Assembly: GCA_040385645.1 (NCBI GenBank)
Contig: JAZKGZ010000012.1
Location: forward strand, 62,001 to 126,000
Reading direction: 5' to 3'
Length of the DNA stretch: 64,000 nt
Source of the DNA: JANXSS01 sp040385645
GTDB taxonomy: Bacteria; Pseudomonadota; Gammaproteobacteria; Burkholderiales; Burkholderiaceae_D
Shown: in pieces, positions 41,395-51,067 of the stretch
How the letters are laid out: each line of letters starts with the position of its first letter
How positions within the stretch are numbered: the stretch's first letter is position 1
Position numbers and translations under genes: made by a program
The notes under the pieces: model-generated
Told to the model about the DNA's origin: nothing
The model's database searches: none
What the model saw: the letters and a program-made list of their open reading frames with translations, nothing else

Positions 41395-43392
41395 TCACTC
41401 CTGGTTGCCTCGCGTCTCATCTCCCGGTTTCGGGCCGCCCAGCGATTCTTCCTCGGCCTTCAATACAGCCGCTGGGGTCGCCTCGGCTCCGGCTTCCCGA
41501 TCGGCCGGCACGCTGGTGGGCAACTCGCCTTTCTCTGGGGCCGGGCGCTTACCCGACAGATAATAATCGAACGCCTTGCGTACGATCGGTGCCGCCGTGA
41601 CGGCACCGAAACCACCGTTTTCTACCACGATAGCGATGGCAATGCGTGGCTTGACCGCAGGTGCGAAGCCGATGTAAAGCGCATTATCGTGAAAGCGTTC
41701 GGCGATTTTTTTCGGATCGTATTTTTCGCCACGCTTCAAGCCGATCACTTGCGCCGTACCGGTCTTGCCTGCAGAAATATAATCGCTGCCTTTGAAAGCG
41801 CGCGCCGACGTTCCTTCGCGTACCACACCGGCCATGGCATCTTTGATGAAGTCGACGTTTTTTTGCTTCAGATCGATGCGGTAACTTTCTTTCGCTACCG
41901 TCTGGACTCGCTCCCGAGTAAGTCCGTCTTCCAGAATTTTCACCAGATGCGGCTTCATCACGACCCCGTCGTTTGCCAGAATGGCCGTGGCTTGTGCCAT
42001 CTGCAAAGGCGTAAAGTTATTGTAGCCCTGGCCGATACCTAGAGAGATGGTTTCACCGGCGTACCATTTTTGTTGCGGCGGCGTGCGAAACGCCCCGCGT
42101 TTCCACGCGGTCGAGGGCAGCAAGCCACGCTTTTCATTTTCCAAATCGATACCGGTGAGCTGGCCGAAACCGAACGGCTTCATGAAGGCATGCATGGTGT
42201 CGACACCCATTTCGTTAGCCAGCGTGTAGTAATAGGTATCGCAGGAAACCACGATCGATTTATACATATCCACCGTGCCATGCCCGCCGGGCTTGTCGTC
42301 GTTGAAACGGTGATTGCCGAAATAGTAGTAGCCGGGGTCGGAGATCGCTGCTGCAGTGGTGCGCTTGCCAAGCTCCAGAGCGGCCAGCGCCATGAACGGC
42401 TTGTAGGTCGAGCCCGGCGGGTAGCTGCCGGAAAGCGGCCGGTTCACCAATGGTTTGTCCAGCGAGGTATTGAGCGCATCCCAGCTTTGCTGGTCGATGC
42501 CCTCGACGAACAGATTAGGGTCGTAGGTCGGCATCGATACATAAGCCAGAATATCGCCGGTGGACGGCTCGATGGCAATAAGCGCACCACGACGATTGCC
42601 AAACGCTTCTTCGACAACTTTTTGCAGTTCGATATCGATCGATAAAATCAGGTTGTTGCCAGGAACGGCAGGCGTGCGTGAAAGCGTGCGGATCGCCCGG
42701 CCTCCGGCAGTGACTTCGACTTCTTCATAGCCGGTGATGCCGTGCAGCTTTTTCTCATAGCTTTTTTCCAAGCCTTCTTTGCCGATGTAATCGGTACCGG
42801 CATAGTTGGCAGCATCTTCGCCGTCTTCGATCTTTACAGAGTCTTTCTGGCTGATGCGACCGATGTATCCGATTACATGAGCGGCCACCGATCCTAGCGG
42901 ATACTGGCGAAACAATCGGGCTTGAATATCGACTCCGGGAAAGCGATAGCGTTGGGCTGTAAAGCGCGCTACCTCTTCATCCGTAAGCCGGGTTCGTACC
43001 GGTGTGCTTTCGAACTTCTTGGATTCTTCCAGCAATTTTCTAAAACGTTTCCGGTCTTTTGGTGTGATTTCGACCAATGTCGAAAGCTCGTCCATGACGG
43101 CATCGAGGTTGCCGTTGATTTTTGCCGGCGTAATTTCCAAGGTGTAGGCAGAGAAATTGCGCGCCAATACCACGCCGTTGCGGTCCAGTATCAACCCACG
43201 ATTGGGTACCACCGGCACGATCGAAACACGATTGTCTTCGGCCAGCGAAGCATAAGCTTCATGTTTGTAGACCTGCAGCCAGACAAATCGCGCCAGTAAC
43301 AAACCAAAGCAGATGAAAACCAATAATGCCGCCACCGACAGACGCACCCGGAAGTGATGCAGCTCGCGCTCGGTGTTCTTGAATTCGGTCAT
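41395..43392 (-). CDS. mrdA: Penicillin-binding protein 2 (peptidoglycan transpeptidase)
   Basis: Class B PBP of the elongasome, 665 residues. An N-terminal membrane segment (about 22-42, LSVAALLVFICFGLLLARFVW) is followed by the PBP dimerisation domain and the transpeptidase domain. The active serine is in PGSTYKPF, the second motif is SCD (VVSCDTYYY), and the third is KTG (SAGKTGTAQ). The tail is Pro/Glu-rich. The ATG at 43392 leaves a 13-base gap to mreD and gives MTEFKNTERELHHF; the frame opens at 43428, inside mreD. Confidence 0.96.
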   Translation of the reverse strand: MTEFKNTERELHHFRVRLSVAALLVFICFGLLLARFVWLQVYKHEAYASLAEDNRVSIVPVVPNRGLILDRNGVVLARNFSAYTLEITPAKINGNLDAVMDELSTLVEITPKDRKRFRKLLEESKKFESTPVRTRLTDEEVARFTAQRYRFPGVDIQARLFRQYPLGSVAAHVIGYIGRISQKDSVKIEDGEDAANYAGTDYIGKEGLEKSYEKKLHGITGYEEVEVTAGGRAIRTLSRTPAVPGNNLILSIDIELQKVVEEAFGNRRGALIAIEPSTGDILAYVSMPTYDPNLFVEGIDQQSWDALNTSLDKPLVNRPLSGSYPPGSTYKPFMALAALELGKRTTAAAISDPGYYYFGNHRFNDDKPGGHGTVDMYKSIVVSCDTYYYTLANEMGVDTMHAFMKPFGFGQLTGIDLENEKRGLLPSTAWKRGAFRTPPQQKWYAGETISLGIGQGYNNFTPLQMAQATAILANDGVVMKPHLVKILEDGLTRERVQTVAKESYRIDLKQKNVDFIKDAMAGVVREGTSARAFKGSDYISAGKTGTAQVIGLKRGEKYDPKKIAERFHDNALYIGFAPAVKPRIAIAIVVENGGFGAVTAAPIVRKAFDYYLSGKRPAPEKGELPTSVPADREAGAEATPAAVLKAEEESLGGPKPGDETRGNQE

Positions 43393-43405
43393 GTTTTCGC
43401 TTGCT

Positions 43406-43918
43406 TCAGATCGGGCGAGTTTCGTCACGATCGACGGCGCGACGTTGTGGTGCCAACAGCAAGGCGCTGACGATCGGCCACAGCAATGCCATGCTCAAAC
43501 TTTCCGCGAAATAGAGCCAGCCTGGAAACCTGCCACCGACGATCATACGTACCACCAGCTGCACGATCTGCGCGATCAGCATCAACGGCAGCACGTGTAA
43601 AGCTTGCACCATACTCGGAAACCACAACACCCGACGATGGATCATGATGGCGAAATACGACAGCAGCGTATAGGCAAGGGCGTTTTCTCCAAGCAGCGCG
43701 GCGTCGTGCACATCCATGAGCAACCCCATGCAGAAGGCGACGCCGATGCCGACCTTACGCGGCTGGTGAATGCTCCAGAAAACCAATACCAATGCGACGA
43801 AATCGGGCACGCCGATCAAATGACCCCACGGCAGAAGGTTCAGCAGGAAAGCGACCGCCAGGCTGGAACCGATAAAAAACGAATTCGCCGGCAGCAGAAT
43901 GTAGTGCGGATGATTCAT
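43406..43918 (-). CDS. mreD: Rod shape-determining protein MreD
   Basis: A 170-residue integral membrane protein with about five segments, matching MreD size and hydrophobicity. The family pattern includes LLPWGHLIGVPDFVALVLVFW and GIGVAFCMGLLMDVHDAALLGENALAY (split). It connects MreC with the RodA-PBP2 machinery. It lies 10 bases downstream of mreC and 13 upstream of mrdA. Confidence 0.93.
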   Translation of the reverse strand: MNHPHYILLPANSFFIGSSLAVAFLLNLLPWGHLIGVPDFVALVLVFWSIHQPRKVGIGVAFCMGLLMDVHDAALLGENALAYTLLSYFAIMIHRRVLWFPSMVQALHVLPLMLIAQIVQLVVRMIVGGRFPGWLYFAESLSMALLWPIVSALLLAPQRRAVDRDETRPI

Positions 43919-43928
43919 AGCGATTGAC

Positions 43929-44885
43929 TCATGGCTTGCTACCCTCGGCGCGCTTGGATGCGGGACTCGGATTTTCCTCGTCCCTACCCACTTTCTTCAT
44001 CGTTTTCGGCTTGCGCTCACGATTTGTCTCAGGCGGTGGGCGTGGCGCGATTTTGGATTCGGAAAGTAAGATCAGCAGCTGCCGGTTGCGATTCACACCG
44101 GCAGCCGGCTCGCATACGATCTGAGCGAATGCGTCGGCGGACTTGTTGGCGATCCGTGCCACTTTGGCCACCGCCAGTCCGGGCGGATAAATACCGTCGA
44201 TGCCCGAGGTCACCAGCAGATCGCCCGGCTTGATATCGGCGTTCGAGGAGATGAATCGCAGGTCGAGCAAGCCGGATTGCCCGCCGCCGTATGCAACGCT
44301 GCGCAAGCCGTTTCGCACTACCTGCACCGGAATCGCCTGATCTTTATCGGTCAACAACGTGACTTCGGAAGAGAATGGAAATACCCGCGTCACCTGCCCG
44401 ACCACGCCGATATCGTCGATCACGGGTTGGCCGGGCATGACATCGTGCCGGGCACCGCGATCGAGCACGATTTTGCGGGTGAATGCGTCGCGGGTGTCGT
44501 ACAGGATTTCTGCCAGCACCGCCTTGACCGGCAGGCGCTCGCTGGTGCCGAGCAATTTGCGTAACTGAGCGTTTTCAGCCTGTAAATGCTGGGTTTGCTG
44601 TAACTGCTGAGCGTTGCGCGCCTGGTCCAGTTTCGTTCGGCGATTCTGCTCCTCGACCGAAGATAGCGCAGCAAAATAGTTACCGACGCGAACCGCCAGA
44701 TCCCGAGGAGCAACCGCTGCGACCTGCAAAGGGTAAAGACCTGCACCGACGGCCTGCCGGATGGCAGCAAGCTTATGAAAATGGGCATCGGCGATCAGTA
44801 ATGAAAACGCGATCACCGAGAAAAACACCACTTTTACACGGGCTGAAGCACCTTGTTTGAACAGTGGCGGTGGGCTGTATTCCAT
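43929..44885 (-). CDS. mreC: Rod shape-determining protein MreC
   Basis: A 318-residue bitopic protein with one membrane segment (about 18-33, VVFFSVIAFSLLIADA), a coiled coil (about 75-110) and the MreC beta domains (about 115-285, with AEILYDTRDAFTRKIVLDRG and GQPVIDDIGVVGQVTRV). The tail (about 285-318) is Pro/Lys-rich. MreC activates PBP2 in the elongasome. The gene follows mreB after 36 bases. Confidence 0.95.
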   Translation of the reverse strand: MEYSPPPLFKQGASARVKVVFFSVIAFSLLIADAHFHKLAAIRQAVGAGLYPLQVAAVAPRDLAVRVGNYFAALSSVEEQNRRTKLDQARNAQQLQQTQHLQAENAQLRKLLGTSERLPVKAVLAEILYDTRDAFTRKIVLDRGARHDVMPGQPVIDDIGVVGQVTRVFPFSSEVTLLTDKDQAIPVQVVRNGLRSVAYGGGQSGLLDLRFISSNADIKPGDLLVTSGIDGIYPPGLAVAKVARIANKSADAFAQIVCEPAAGVNRNRQLLILLSESKIAPRPPPETNRERKPKTMKKVGRDEENPSPASKRAEGSKP

Positions 44886-44921
44886 GCGACGACTAGCCGA
44901 CCCGGGTCAGTGAATGCCGGA

Positions 44922-45965
44922 TCACTCGTAGGAAAAGATCGAACCCAGCTTGTCCATCCGCTCCAGTGCCATACCCGAACCCCGCACCACGCAAGTCAGG
45001 GGGTCTTCGGCCACGATAACGGGTAAACCGGTTTCTTCCATGAGCAAACGGTCCAGGTCGCGCAGCAGGGCACCGCCACCGGTGAGCATCATGCCTTTTT
45101 CTGCAATATCGGCACCGAGTTCCGGCGGTGTCTGCTCCAAGGCATTCTTGACCGCGGAGACAATATTATTGAGCGGATCGGTGAGCGCTTCTAGAATCTC
45201 GTTGCTGGAAATCGTGAACGAGCGCGGAATACCTTCGGAGAGGTTACGGCCCTTGACTTCCATTTCCTTGACTTCGGAGCCCGGAAAAGCAGAGCCGATT
45301 TCTTTCTTGATAGCTTCTGCCGTCTGCTCGCCGATCAACATGCCGTAATTGCGCCGAATGTAGTTGACGATGGCTTCATCGAACTTGTCGCCACCGACGC
45401 GCACCGAACCTTTGTAGACCATGCCGCCCAGAGAAATGATGCCGACTTCAGTGGTGCCGCCGCCGATATCGACAACCATCGAACCGGTAGCCTCCGACAC
45501 CGGCAGGCCAGCACCGATCGCCGCTGCCATCGGCTCCTCGATCAGAAATACCTGCGAAGCACCGGCACCGAGCGCCGATTCCCGAATCGCCCGGCGCTCT
45601 ACTTGGGTCGAGCCGCAGGGAACGCAGATGATGATGCGCGGGGACGGCCGAAACAGTTTCGAGTCGTGCACCATGCGGATGAATTGCTTGAGCATTTGCT
45701 CGGTGACCGTGAAATCGGCGATGACCCCATCCTTCATTGGACGAATCGCCTCGATGTTACCGGGTACCTTGCCGAGCATTTGTTTGGCTTCTTTACCGAC
45801 CGCTTGAATGGTTTTCTTACCGTTCGGGCCGCCTTGTTGACGAATTGCAACAACTGACGGCTCGTCGAGGACGATGCCCAAGCCGCGAACATAGATCAAT
45901 GTATTGGCAGTACCGAGATCAATCGCCAGATCGTTGGAAAAATAACTACGTAAAAATCCGAACAT
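44922..45965 (-). CDS. mreB: Actin-like cell-shape protein MreB
   Basis: Filament-forming ATPase that guides lateral wall synthesis. The 347 residues show the actin-type nucleotide motifs IDLGTANTLIYVRG (residues 16-29), DIGGGTTEVGIISLGG (about 167-182) and MLTGGGALLRDLD (about 291-303), plus the membrane-binding N-terminus MFGFLRSYFSNDLA. It is first in the mre operon and divergent from gatC. Confidence 0.98.
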   Translation of the reverse strand: MFGFLRSYFSNDLAIDLGTANTLIYVRGLGIVLDEPSVVAIRQQGGPNGKKTIQAVGKEAKQMLGKVPGNIEAIRPMKDGVIADFTVTEQMLKQFIRMVHDSKLFRPSPRIIICVPCGSTQVERRAIRESALGAGASQVFLIEEPMAAAIGAGLPVSEATGSMVVDIGGGTTEVGIISLGGMVYKGSVRVGGDKFDEAIVNYIRRNYGMLIGEQTAEAIKKEIGSAFPGSEVKEMEVKGRNLSEGIPRSFTISSNEILEALTDPLNNIVSAVKNALEQTPPELGADIAEKGMMLTGGGALLRDLDRLLMEETGLPVIVAEDPLTCVVRGSGMALERMDKLGSIFSYE

Positions 45966-46072
45966 GTAGAGTCCTGGTGCGCAATGACAATGCGCTTAAG
46001 CTTTTTTAGAATGAAGAGTAAGGTACAGGCTGCCGATGGGCACCGATGCCACAATAGCTCAACATTCTACCT

Positions 46073-46078
46073 TATAAT
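46073..46078 (+). promoter_or_regulatory. Candidate -10 element upstream of gatC
   Basis: TATAAT on the plus strand, 136 bases before the gatC ATG, in the mreB/gatC divergent region. No good -35 is seen at standard spacing. Confidence 0.3.
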
Positions 46079-46213
46079 CTTCCTCAAATTAGCGCAAGGA
46101 AACTCCAAAAAACGCTGGTTTGTTGCGGTATTTTGCCGAATTTTGGCGCGAATTCCTTTGTTTTTTGCCAAATTAAAAACATTTCACGACGGTTTCATCG
46201 CCGACTTTTTTTC

Positions 46214-46516
46214 ATGACCCTTGAACTTTCCGACGTCAACCGCTTGGCAATTCTTGCCCAACTCGAGCTGTCCGATGAGCAAGCTGCAGGTACGCTAGAA
46301 AAACTCAACGGCATATTTGTTCTTGTAGAGCAACTCTGTGCGGTGGATACGGAGGGTGTGCACCCACTACGCCATCCGCTTTCCTTAGTGCAACCCAGCC
46401 TTGCTATCCGTTTGCGTGAAGACGTCGTAACCGAAGCCGATCGACGTGAAGCGTTTCAGCATTGCGCGCCGATCGTGCAGGACGGGTTGTATCTGGTTCC
46501 GAAAGTTATCGATTGA
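46214..46516 (+). CDS. gatC: Asp-tRNA(Asn)/Glu-tRNA(Gln) amidotransferase subunit C
   Basis: Small subunit of the GatCAB amidotransferase that converts mischarged Asp-tRNA(Asn) and Glu-tRNA(Gln). The ATG at 46214 gives 100 residues, normal for GatC, with the family start LSDVNRLAILAQLELSDEQ and the conserved REDVVTEADRREAFQHCAP near the end. The 27 codons open upstream do not resemble GatC. It precedes gatA by 27 bases. Confidence 0.96.
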   Translation: MTLELSDVNRLAILAQLELSDEQAAGTLEKLNGIFVLVEQLCAVDTEGVHPLRHPLSLVQPSLAIRLREDVVTEADRREAFQHCAPIVQDGLYLVPKVID

Positions 46517-46543
46517 AATGATTTCCACCGCCATAAAGTTGTT

Positions 46544-47998
46544 ATGCATACCCACACCCTGAAACAACTTTCGACGCTGTTGCAAACCAGGCAAATTTCA
46601 GCCGTTGAACTTGCGCGGCATTACCTGCAACGCATCGCCGACAGTGACTTAAATGCATTCCTGCATATCGACGAAGCCCTGACGCTGCGGCAAGCAAAGC
46701 GGGCGGACGAGCGTCTGGCACTGGGCGACGCAACCGCACTGACCGGCGTGCCGATCGCCCATAAAGATATCTTCGTCACACGAGACTGGCGTTCTACAGC
46801 CGGCTCGAAAATGCTCGAGCACTACACGAGTCCGTTCGATGCGACCGTGGTGGACAAGCTCGGCGTTGCTGGCATGGTAACGCTGGGAAAGCTGAATTGC
46901 GACGAGTTCGCCATGGGTTCGTCGAATGAAAATTCTTATTTCGGCCCGGTGAAAAATCCTTGGGACCATGCCGCCATCGCCGGCGGCTCCTCGGGCGGTT
47001 CGGCCGCGGCGATAGCAGCCCGGCTAGCACCGGCGGTCACGGCTACCGATACCGGTGGCTCGATCCGCCAGCCGGCTTCGTTATGTGGCGTGACCGGCAT
47101 CAAGCCGACCTATGGCAGCATTTCCCGATTCGGCATGATTGCCTTCGCTTCCTCGTTGGATCAGGCTGGCCCGATGGCTGGCAATGCCGAAGATTGTGCG
47201 CTGTTGCTCAACGCCATGGTGGGGCTGGACGAGCGCGACGCTACCAGCGTCGAGCGTCCAACGGAGGACTTCACCGCCCTAATTGCACAGCCTTTACATG
47301 GATTGCGGATCGGCATACCGAAAGAGTTTTTCGGTGCCGGCCTGGCCAGCGACGTCGCGGCTGCCGTGCGGGCCGCACTTGCCGTATTCGAACAGCAAGG
47401 TGCGGTGCTGGTAGATATCTCACTGCCAAAGACCGAATTATCGATTCCGGTGTACTACGTCATTGCAGCCGCAGAGGCCTCTTCGAACCTGTCGCGTTTC
47501 GACGGTGTGCGCTACGGCCACCGCGCAAGCCAGTATCGAGACCTGTCGGACATGTACCGCAAAACTCGTGCCGAGGGTTTTGGCGAGGAAGTCAAACGAC
47601 GCATACTGATCGGCGCTTACGTGCTCTCGCACGGCTATTACGATGCTTACTACCTGCAGGCGCAAAAGATCCGACGTCTGATCGCCGAGGATTTTCTTCA
47701 GGCATTCACTCAGTGCGATGTGATCATGGGGCCGGTCTCGCCGACCGTTGCCTGGAACCTGGGCGAAAAGGCCGACGATCCCGTGGCCAATTATCTGGCG
47801 GATATTTTTACGCTCTCGACCAGCCTGGCTGGCTTGCCGGGAATGTCGATACCGTGCGGCTTCGGTCAAGGCGAAATAAATAGCCGACGTCCGGTCGGCC
47901 TGCAGCTCATCGGCAACCATTTCGGCGAATCGAGATTGTTGAACATTGCCCACCAATACCAACAGATTACCGACTGGCACCTGCGCAGTCCGGTATAA
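46544..47998 (+). CDS. gatA: Asp-tRNA(Asn)/Glu-tRNA(Gln) amidotransferase subunit A
   Basis: Amidase-signature subunit that releases ammonia from glutamine or asparagine. The catalytic Lys is in PIAHKDIFVT (about residue 75). GGSSGGSAAAIAARLAPA (about 147-164) holds the cis-Ser, and TDTGGSIRQPASLCG (about 167-181) holds the nucleophilic Ser. The length of 484 residues is normal. The gatC-gatA-gatB order with small gaps indicates one operon. Confidence 0.98.
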   Translation: MHTHTLKQLSTLLQTRQISAVELARHYLQRIADSDLNAFLHIDEALTLRQAKRADERLALGDATALTGVPIAHKDIFVTRDWRSTAGSKMLEHYTSPFDATVVDKLGVAGMVTLGKLNCDEFAMGSSNENSYFGPVKNPWDHAAIAGGSSGGSAAAIAARLAPAVTATDTGGSIRQPASLCGVTGIKPTYGSISRFGMIAFASSLDQAGPMAGNAEDCALLLNAMVGLDERDATSVERPTEDFTALIAQPLHGLRIGIPKEFFGAGLASDVAAAVRAALAVFEQQGAVLVDISLPKTELSIPVYYVIAAAEASSNLSRFDGVRYGHRASQYRDLSDMYRKTRAEGFGEEVKRRILIGAYVLSHGYYDAYYLQAQKIRRLIAEDFLQAFTQCDVIMGPVSPTVAWNLGEKADDPVANYLADIFTLSTSLAGLPGMSIPCGFGQGEINSRRPVGLQLIGNHFGESRLLNIAHQYQQITDWHLRSPV

Positions 47999-48008
47999 GG
48001 AAACCGCC

Positions 48009-49481
48009 ATGCAATGGGAAGTCGTGATCGGCCTCGAGACACATACGCAACTGACGACTGCCTCCAAGATTTTCAGTGGCGCATCGACGCGCTTCGGGGC
48101 CGCGCCGAATACGCAAGCCAGTGCAGTCGACCTGGCGCTGCCGGGCGTGCTGCCGGTACTCAATCGCGGGGCTGTCGAGCGTGCCATTCAATTCGGCCTC
48201 GCTGTAGATGGCGCGATCGCAGCTGAATCCACGTTCGCTCGCAAGAATTATTTTTATCCGGACCTGCCCAAGGGGTACCAGATCAGCCAGAACGATGCGC
48301 CGGTCGTGCAGGGCGGCACCGTGACGTTCGCCATGGAACGAGATGGTGTATCGACGGTGCGCAGCGTGCAACTCACACGGGCGCATTTGGAAGAAGACGC
48401 CGGCAAATCGCTACACGAAGATTATCAAGGCATGACCGGCATCGATCTCAACCGTGCCGGCACGCCGTTGTTGGAAATCGTGACCGAGCCCGACATGCGC
48501 AGCGCGGCAGAAGCCGTGGCTTACGCCAAAGCGCTGCATTCGCTCGTGATGTGGCTGGGCATTTGCGACGGCAATATGCAGGAGGGATCGTTCCGCTGCG
48601 ACGCCAACGTATCGGTGCGGCATGTCGGGCAAGAAAAATATGGCACCCGCTGCGAAATCAAGAATTTAAACTCTTTCCGTTTTCTGGAAGAGGCAATCAA
48701 TTATGAAGTGCGGCGTCAGATCGAGCTGATCGAAGACGGTGGCCGTGTGGTGCAGGAAACTCGGCTGTACGATCCGGAGCGCAAGGAAACCCGGTCGATG
48801 CGCAGCAAGGAAGATGCGCAGGATTACCGTTATTTTCCAGACCCTGACCTGCCGCCGTTGGTGATCGATGCGCAATGGATCGCCCGGGTAAAAGCGGCCA
48901 TGCCCGAGCTGCCGAGTGCGATGCGTCAACGCCTGGTAGACGATTTCGGCTTGTCCGGTTACGACGCTACGGTACTGACACAATCCAAAGCGATGGCGAT
49001 GTATTTCGAAGCGTTGGTCGCTGCCGGTGCGCCGGCGCAATCGAAGCTTGCGGCGAATTGGGTCATGGGTGAGCTTGCATCGGCCATGAACCGTAGCGGT
49101 CTGGAGATCGATCGTGATGCTATTCCAGTGACGCCGCCGCAACTGGCCTTGCTGCTGGCGCGTATCGCCGATGGCACGATTTCCAACAAGATCGCCAAGG
49201 AAGTATTCGGCTTAATGTGGGAAACACCTACAGACTCTTCTACGCTAGCCGACGACATTATCGAAGCGCGAGGATTGCGGCAGATTTCCGATAGCGGGTC
49301 GCTCGAAACATTAATCGACGAAGTGCTGGCAGCGAATGTGAAATCGGTCGAAGAATATCGAAGCGGCAAGGAAAAAGCGTTCAACGCACTGATCGGCCAG
49401 GCGATGAAGGCGAGTAAAGGTAAGGCGAACCCGGCTCAGTTGACCGAACTGCTGAAGAAAAAGCTGGCCGACAAATCCTAG
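48009..49481 (+). CDS. gatB: Asp-tRNA(Asn)/Glu-tRNA(Gln) amidotransferase subunit B
   Basis: tRNA-binding and kinase subunit of GatCAB. Motifs include WEVVIGLETHTQL (residues 3-15), FYPDLPKGYQISQND, HLEEDAGKSLHE and DYRYFPDPDLPPL; the C-terminal YqeY-like tail domain spans about 345-490. The ATG at 48009 gives 490 residues; 21 codons open upstream overlap gatA. The start is 10 bases after the gatA stop. Its TAG overlaps the stop of the convergent DUF4124 gene. Confidence 0.97.
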   Translation: MQWEVVIGLETHTQLTTASKIFSGASTRFGAAPNTQASAVDLALPGVLPVLNRGAVERAIQFGLAVDGAIAAESTFARKNYFYPDLPKGYQISQNDAPVVQGGTVTFAMERDGVSTVRSVQLTRAHLEEDAGKSLHEDYQGMTGIDLNRAGTPLLEIVTEPDMRSAAEAVAYAKALHSLVMWLGICDGNMQEGSFRCDANVSVRHVGQEKYGTRCEIKNLNSFRFLEEAINYEVRRQIELIEDGGRVVQETRLYDPERKETRSMRSKEDAQDYRYFPDPDLPPLVIDAQWIARVKAAMPELPSAMRQRLVDDFGLSGYDATVLTQSKAMAMYFEALVAAGAPAQSKLAANWVMGELASAMNRSGLEIDRDAIPVTPPQLALLLARIADGTISNKIAKEVFGLMWETPTDSSTLADDIIEARGLRQISDSGSLETLIDEVLAANVKSVEEYRSGKEKAFNALIGQAMKASKGKANPAQLTELLKKKLADKS

Positions 49482-50119
49482 CGTGGCAGGTCTGCGGAAC
49501 GCCCGGTCTCCAGCGCGGACTTGATTTCATTGAATCGTTTTACCGCGTGATCGAAGCGTTGATTGGTGCGCTCGATTTCTGCAGTACGCGATTCGATCGA
49601 CGACAGTCGCAGTTCCACTACACGGGCCGCCTCTTCCAGACGTTTCTGATCGACTGGCGACACGCCGCCCTTGCGGTCTGCTGTGGCCGCAACCGCTGCC
49701 TCCGCGGTTTTCATCACTTTCATCTCGCGCTCCAGGGCGCTGGTGTCAATGCGCATCTGATCTTCCAGCAGCGAAATCGCTCGCTGACGTGCTATGGCGA
49801 TGTCGGAGTTATTGCGATAGCGTGTCATTAGAGCACGATCGTACAAACGTCGCTCTTCGATTTCGGCGGCAATAGCGCGCTGTTTTTCTTCCTGCAACTG
49901 CCGCTCGCGTTTCTGCTCCGCAGACAAAGGCGGCGCGATTTCCCGGCGTGTGATGCCAGTACCGTCCAGCTCGCGTATCGACCGGTTGGCACATTCAGGC
50001 ATGGGACGATCCGACGTAAGCGTACGACCGGCGGCATCTTTACAGATGTAGATCTGCGCCTGCACGATCGAGGGCGCGAGCAGCGATGCCAAAAACAGGA
50101 TGCGTAAGGACGGCATCAT
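49478..50119 (-). CDS. DUF4124-domain exported protein
   Basis: A protein of 213 residues with a signal peptide (about 1-20, LRILFLASLLAPSIVQA), a short DUF4124 region (about 21-60, QIYICKDAAGRTLTSDRPMP) and then a long charged coiled coil rich in E, R, A and Q (about 65-210). Its function is unknown; many Burkholderiales have several such periplasmic proteins. Two ATGs (50119 and 50116) follow the pyrE stop by a few bases, so it is probably cotranscribed with pyrE. Confidence 0.83.
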   Translation of the reverse strand: MMPSLRILFLASLLAPSIVQAQIYICKDAAGRTLTSDRPMPECANRSIRELDGTGITRREIAPPLSAEQKRERQLQEEKQRAIAAEIEERRLYDRALMTRYRNNSDIAIARQRAISLLEDQMRIDTSALEREMKVMKTAEAAVAATADRKGGVSPVDQKRLEEAARVVELRLSSIESRTAEIERTNQRFDHAVKRFNEIKSALETGRSADLPR

Positions 50120-50123
50120 GCGC

Positions 50124-50819
50124 TTACCCCTGCACGCCATAACGGGCACGGTAGGCACTGATCGCGCCGCGGCTGTCCGCCAGGCCCCTGTTTTCAGGAA
50201 CGTTGGACATCTTGGAGTCATCAGACACATCAGACATGTAAGTTAGCAAGTCGTCGAGGTTGGCAATCGACACCACCGGCATAGCGAATCGGGTACTCAC
50301 TTCCTGCACCGCCGAATGCGCCGAGAGCGCATGATCAGGCCCGCTGCGCTCCATTCTGTCCAAAGCGATCAATACCGCGCAGGGCTCGGCACCGGCGGCA
50401 CGAATCATCGCCACCGATTCATGCACCGATGTGCCAGCAGAAATCACATCGTCGATAATTACTACGCGCCCGGTGAGATTTGCGCCGATCAGCGTGCCGC
50501 CTTCCCCATGAGATTTGATTTCCTTGCGGTTGTAGGCGAACGCCACGTTCCTGCCGCGAGCGGCGAGCGCTATTGCCGTGGCTGCAGCCAGCGTGATGCC
50601 TTTGTAAGCCGGGCCGAACAGCATGTCGAACTCGATACCGGAGTCGATCAGGGTCTGTGCATAAAATTCACCGAGCCTGCCCAAGGTCGTGCCGTCGTAG
50701 AACAGCCCGGCGTTGAAAAAATAAGGCGAGTTGCGTCCGGCCTTGGTGGTGAATTGGCCGAACCGCAGCACACCCGCATCGACGGCAAAGCCGATGAACT
50801 CCTGACGTAAATTCTGCAA
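50124..50819 (-). CDS. pyrE: Orotate phosphoribosyltransferase
   Basis: Fifth step of pyrimidine synthesis: makes orotidine 5'-phosphate from orotate and PRPP. Motifs are FTTKAGRNSPYFFNAG (about residues 23-38), FGPAYKGITLAAATAIAL and the PRPP-binding VVIIDDVISAGTSVHE (about 120-135). The length of 231 residues includes a small C-terminal extension (after about 205) beyond the usual core. It is divergent from exonuclease III with 248 bases between. Confidence 0.97.
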   Translation of the reverse strand: MQNLRQEFIGFAVDAGVLRFGQFTTKAGRNSPYFFNAGLFYDGTTLGRLGEFYAQTLIDSGIEFDMLFGPAYKGITLAAATAIALAARGRNVAFAYNRKEIKSHGEGGTLIGANLTGRVVIIDDVISAGTSVHESVAMIRAAGAEPCAVLIALDRMERSGPDHALSAHSAVQEVSTRFAMPVVSIANLDDLLTYMSDVSDDSKMSNVPENRGLADSRGAISAYRARYGVQG

Positions 50820-51067
50820 ATTATCCTCGTGGCATTAAACGCGTGTATTGCACCTGAGCATACCCCGTATGATAATCGGCGGGCAAGCCAGGAAAAGCGT
50901 TGCACGCGCTAATTATGTGAAATTGTGAAAAACATGAAGAATTGTGGCGATATCCGATAAATCTCGCGACACTCCACTAGCTCTACCCTCTCAATGATCA
51001 CCACAATCACCGTCATTACGACACCACTGCCGATCTCAACGCCAACGCCACTTCGAGGCTAGTCTCA